DNA from: Microcaldota archaeon
Lineage (GTDB): Archaea > Micrarchaeota > Micrarchaeia > Anstonellales > J096
DNA: 33,890 nucleotides
Reading direction: 5' to 3'
Assembly (NCBI GenBank): GCA_027024255.1
Contig: JALVSQ010000003.1
Location: 20,003 to 53,892, forward strand
The position numbers and the translations under genes were made by a program. Below, piece by piece: positions 31,214 through 33,890 of the stretch (its first letter is position 1; each line of letters begins with the position of its first letter). A model generated the notes under the pieces. That model was not told where the DNA came from. It made no database searches and worked only from the letters and a program-made list of their open reading frames with translations.

Positions 31214-31864
31214 ATGATAAGTGTTGATCTAGCAGGAAGTGAAAAAAACAGAACTGGTATTGCAACACCAGAGCAGATTACATCAGCATATACAGATAAA
31301 GAAATATTAAAATTAGTGGAACCACATAGAATAGTTGGTATAGATGCTCCCTTATCCTTACCTTCAAAAAGAAAAAGCCTTGAACACAACAACGGCATTC
31401 ATTTCAGGGAGTGTGATTTAAAATTAAGGGAATTGGGCATCAGGTTCTTTCCATTAACACTGGGACCAATGAGAGTGCTTACAGAAAGAGGTATTAAACT
31501 AAAAAACAAAATGAAAGGCAAAAGGATAATCGAGCTATTCCCAGGAGCAAGCTACGATATGGCTGGAATAAAAAGAAAAGATATAAAAGACCTCATCAGA
31601 TTCTCTAAAGGCATAGGAATAAGTTTAAAGCCAAAAAATCAGGACGAAGCAGATGCATTAATGGGTTTAATAACACTGGTTATGTGGAGAAAGGGCTTTG
31701 CCTCTTTTCTTTCAGGAAGAGATGGAAAAATACTCATTCTCAATCCATGCGGATACAGCAGAGACGATGTTGAGTTAAGAGCAGAGATGTTTAAAAGAAA
31801 AATGGGGTTCAAGACCGTAAAAATACTAAAATACAGGAGTATATGGGTCTCAACATTCAGGTGA
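31214..31864 (+). CDS. DUF429 family protein (RNase H-like fold)
   Basis: The 216-residue product shows the DUF429 pattern: SVDLAGSEKNRTGIA at the N-terminus, VGIDAPLSLP (about 42-51), a RECD-L-R region with conserved acidic residues, ELFPGASYD, and DEADALMGL. The repeated acidic positions fit a metal-dependent RNase H-like fold, but the biochemical role of the family is not settled. The C-terminal 45 residues (NPCGYSRDDVELRAEMF onward) appear to be an added module. It starts at the base after the lipoprotein stop codon and is 4 nt from the glycosylase gene, so a nucleic-acid function is plausible. Confidence 0.8.
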   Translation: MISVDLAGSEKNRTGIATPEQITSAYTDKEILKLVEPHRIVGIDAPLSLPSKRKSLEHNNGIHFRECDLKLRELGIRFFPLTLGPMRVLTERGIKLKNKMKGKRIIELFPGASYDMAGIKRKDIKDLIRFSKGIGISLKPKNQDEADALMGLITLVMWRKGFASFLSGRDGKILILNPCGYSRDDVELRAEMFKRKMGFKTVKILKYRSIWVSTFR

Positions 31865-31868
31865 AAAA

Positions 31869-32447
31869 ATGGAATTAGATGATTTAAAAAGCATGGTCTT
31901 AAAATGCAGGAAATGTCCTCTTTACAAATTCAGAACAAATCCTGTTGTTGGTTCTGGTTCAACAAAAAAGGGTATTATGCTTGTAGGTGAGGCTCCGGGA
32001 AAAAAGGAAGATGAAACCGGCCTACCTTTTGTAGGAAAGGCGGGAAAGGTACTAAATGAGTTATTGAGTAAAGCAGGACTAAAAAGGGATGATGTTTACA
32101 TAACAAACATTGTTAAGTGTAGACCTCCAAACAACAGGGATCCTACTGAAGAGGAAATAAATGCATGCAAACCTTATCTAGACATTCAATTTGCAATTAT
32201 AAAACCAAAGGTCCTAATAACCCTTGGCAGATATTCGATGGAGCACTTTCAAAAAAAGTTTGGATTGCCCAGGGAAAGCATAAGTAGATGTCATGGAATG
32301 CATTACAAAATAAGGACTCTTCATTCAAACCTTTTATTTGTGCCCATGTACCATCCTGCTGCTTCTCTTTACAGTAAATTAATCAAAGAAAGGTCAATGA
32401 ATGATTGGGAAGAGTTAGGCAAAGCAATAGGTAAATATTTAAAGTGA
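31869..32447 (+). CDS. udg: Family 4 uracil-DNA glycosylase (Fe-S)
   Basis: The 192-residue product removes uracil from DNA after cytosine deamination and starts base excision repair. The 4Fe-4S cluster ligands C13, C16, C84 and C100 are all present. GEAPG (40-44) forms the catalytic motif A of family 4 enzymes and HPAA (162-165) is the motif that inserts into DNA. AGGTGA at the end of DUF429 lies 4 nt before the ATG, so the two are co-translated. The length is normal for the family. Confidence 0.95.
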   Translation: MELDDLKSMVLKCRKCPLYKFRTNPVVGSGSTKKGIMLVGEAPGKKEDETGLPFVGKAGKVLNELLSKAGLKRDDVYITNIVKCRPPNNRDPTEEEINACKPYLDIQFAIIKPKVLITLGRYSMEHFQKKFGLPRESISRCHGMHYKIRTLHSNLLFVPMYHPAASLYSKLIKERSMNDWEELGKAIGKYLK

Positions 32448-32465
32448 ATCAAAAAGAGTAACTTT

Positions 32466-33473
32466 ATGTTCAAGGTAAATAAGCCTGAGCTGGTAACAAA
32501 GCTCACAAAAGGCATGTTCGGAAAAACAAAGAAAGGAGAGGTATATCTTCACCCTATTGAAGCCCTGTTTCTAAACGAAACAAGGAACTTAGAGTTTGGG
32601 GAAGAGCCTTTAAATGCAGTAATCAAATCAAGATTAATTTACGATTATATTGTTTACAGAGACCTCAGAATAAGGGGTTTGAAGATAAGAATAGGTGATT
32701 TCTCATTTGAAGGTAAATACACCCCTGTAAGAATATACAAAAATACCTCCACATTCAAAATAAAGGAAAAATTTGAAGGAAGTCTGGCAGACCCTTTCGT
32801 GATTGTTAAAAATAAGAAAGCAAAAAAACTTTACGAAAAACACTGGTTCGGGCAATGGGGTCTCTACAAAAAATCAATTGGAAATGCGCTTTATTTAGAT
32901 AAATACGAAAGTAGATTCTTAAAAGAAGAGGGTATTTTAAACGCATCTCTTCCAAAGTTAAACAAAAGAGAAGAGCAACTTTACAGAGTGTTCAAAATAT
33001 GGAGAAAAAAAGGCTTCGTGCTCAAAAGTGGCCTAAAATTTGGTGGTGATTTTAGAATATATCCTCATGGCACAAGACCTGGAAATGTAAGGCATTCAAA
33101 GCACATAATGCAGGTATTCCCTTCAAAAACAATAACAGCAGGAGAGTGGAGCAAAAGTGTGAGGGTTGTTCATGGAGTAAGAAAAACATACATTTTATGC
33201 ATGGAAAGGTTAAAGCCAAAGGAATCAAGACCTGAATTTGCCGTTATAGGGAGAGATGGTAAATTCGCCTACTATGTAAAAGTCTACGGGGAAGATGAGA
33301 AAATAAATGCAAGAGAACTACTGAGCAATTTGCTTTTCTCTCAGGCTAAGAAGGCAAAATTACTTATAAGCATAGTTGATAGAGAAACATCTGTAATTTA
33401 TTATTTAGCAAAAAGAATAATCCTGCCTGATGATGAGCATATTTACTTTGAAATAGACTGGATACAGCCTTAA
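32466..33473 (+). CDS. endA: tRNA-splicing endonuclease, fused two-repeat type
   Basis: The 335-residue length marks the fused dimer-forming EndA of many euryarchaea, with an inactive N-terminal repeat (about 1-160, containing KHWFGQWG) and an active C-terminal repeat. The catalytic triad is Y199 in FRIYPHG, H210 in VRHSKH and a lysine in KKAKLLISIVD (about 295-298). It cuts the bulge-helix-bulge of archaeal introns. The intron-containing tRNA-Lys at 13119 is a substrate within the same window. The gene follows udg by 18 nt without a strong ribosome binding site. Confidence 0.94.
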   Translation: MFKVNKPELVTKLTKGMFGKTKKGEVYLHPIEALFLNETRNLEFGEEPLNAVIKSRLIYDYIVYRDLRIRGLKIRIGDFSFEGKYTPVRIYKNTSTFKIKEKFEGSLADPFVIVKNKKAKKLYEKHWFGQWGLYKKSIGNALYLDKYESRFLKEEGILNASLPKLNKREEQLYRVFKIWRKKGFVLKSGLKFGGDFRIYPHGTRPGNVRHSKHIMQVFPSKTITAGEWSKSVRVVHGVRKTYILCMERLKPKESRPEFAVIGRDGKFAYYVKVYGEDEKINARELLSNLLFSQAKKAKLLISIVDRETSVIYYLAKRIILPDDEHIYFEIDWIQP

Positions 33474-33890
33474 CCACAGGACAGCTCTCCTGGTTTTTTC
33501 AAAGGAAAAGCCAGATTAAACCAGTGAAATGTTTGGGTTTGCTTGTAACAACTTCCTGGGTCAAAAACCTGATTTAGCCTCTGACTTCTCATCATTTCAG
33601 TTAGATTCAACTCTGCAAGTCTTTCACAGATTGCATCCTTACAAACATGAGCATCAATCTCTCCACCAGCATTGCAATCAACAATAACAAAGCAAGGAAC
33701 AGCATCCTCACAAACACCTACCCCTCCTAAGGAAATACTGCTTATAGCGCTCTTCTCAGCATAATCCAGCTTTCCATCTCCATTTGTGTCATACAGCCTG
33801 ATTGCTTCTTCTGAGTTTGCAAATGCATCTATTATCCCTTCTAAGCTTCCATTTTGTTCTTTAAGTCGTTTTGCCCAATACTTTAGCCCT
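33470..33890 (-). CDS. EF-hand/dockerin-like protein, C-terminal part (5' end beyond window)
   Basis: This frame is not in the ORF track because its start is outside. It is open from base 33890 to a TAA at 33470-33472 (140 codons). It contains LYDTNGDGKLDYAE, an EF-hand or dockerin-type calcium-binding loop, followed by a cysteine-bearing segment (GVCEDAVPCFVIVDC, HVCKDAICERL) where a second degenerate loop, DCNAGGEIDAH, can be read. The cysteines suggest an exported protein. The end is KPGELSCG. It overlaps the stop codon of endA by 4 nt. Family and partner unknown. Confidence 0.72.
   Translation of the reverse strand, partial: GLKYWAKRLKEQNGSLEGIIDAFANSEEAIRLYDTNGDGKLDYAEKSAISSISLGGVGVCEDAVPCFVIVDCNAGGEIDAHVCKDAICERLAELNLTEMMRSQRLNQVFDPGSCYKQTQTFHWFNLAFPLKKPGELSCG
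33477..33499 (+). terminator. Stem-loop with T tract after endA
   Basis: CAGGA-cagctc-TCCTG forms a 5-bp stem followed by G and six T on the plus strand, 4 nt after the endA stop. A T tract alone can end archaeal transcripts, so the stem may be incidental. It lies within the convergent coding frame. Confidence 0.35.

Noticed and set aside
1-33890. CRISPR array, insertion sequence or toxin-antitoxin pair
   Set aside because: I saw no regularly spaced repeats, no transposase motif and no paired small toxin/antitoxin genes.

Overview
This window is a compact, AT-rich stretch of an archaeal chromosome. The evidence is a full set of archaeal information and division genes: FtsZ1 and FtsZ2, SecE, Spt5, the KH/beta-CASP termination factor aCPSF1 (FttA), the D-aminoacyl-tRNA deacylase DTD2, a fused-type tRNA splicing endonuclease, a family 4 uracil-DNA glycosylase, an intron-containing tRNA-Lys(UUU) and a box C/D guide RNA. 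Several first genes of transcription units look leaderless, with a TATA-like box about 26 nt before the ATG. Internal genes use GGTGA/GAGGT-type ribosome binding sites and overlap by a few bases. I cannot fix the lineage; a euryarchaeal or DPANN-type archaeon fits.

Layout. 1-386: start of a secreted protein, cut by the left edge. 491-4038: a thiolase, a DedA/VTT-like membrane protein, then five tiny overlapping genes that each encode one N-terminal membrane helix plus a small cysteine-containing ectodomain (pilin-like cassette). 4094-6025: Hsp20, a dual-guide box C/D sRNA on the minus strand, a small unknown gene and ftsZ1. 6030-8366: a HAD phosphatase facing a speE-speB polyamine operon. 8464-10295: ftsZ2-secE-spt5. 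10273-13037: a DUF1998-type helicase with a membrane protein. 13119-13424: tRNA-Lys followed by a tRNA-derived remnant. 13425-16091: fttA-dtdA. 16088-31213: an unusual membrane/surface locus of about 15 kb. 31214-33473: DUF429, UDG and endA. 33470-33890: a partial EF-hand-like protein.

The striking part is 16088-31213. A divergently transcribed 1322-residue protein (signal peptide, small cysteine-containing ectodomain, one clear membrane helix, then about 1150 residues with no cysteine) faces six consecutive membrane proteins and a large cysteine-rich putative lipoprotein. The six membrane proteins are very divergent paralogues. All share a gap-free signature, R-x4-[TSL]-[RK]-x-[ILA]-G-x14-P, and five of six clearly share a K-x-E-x-K-E-like motif between TM1 and TM2. 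The predicted topology (N-terminus out, two helices, large outer loop, two helices around a basic cytoplasmic turn, outer loop, last helix, C-terminus in) resembles that described for VirB6/TrbL proteins of type IV secretion systems. My inference is a heteromeric, envelope-spanning channel or secretion-like machine. No ATPase of the VirB4/HerA type is in the window, so that partner would have to be encoded elsewhere.
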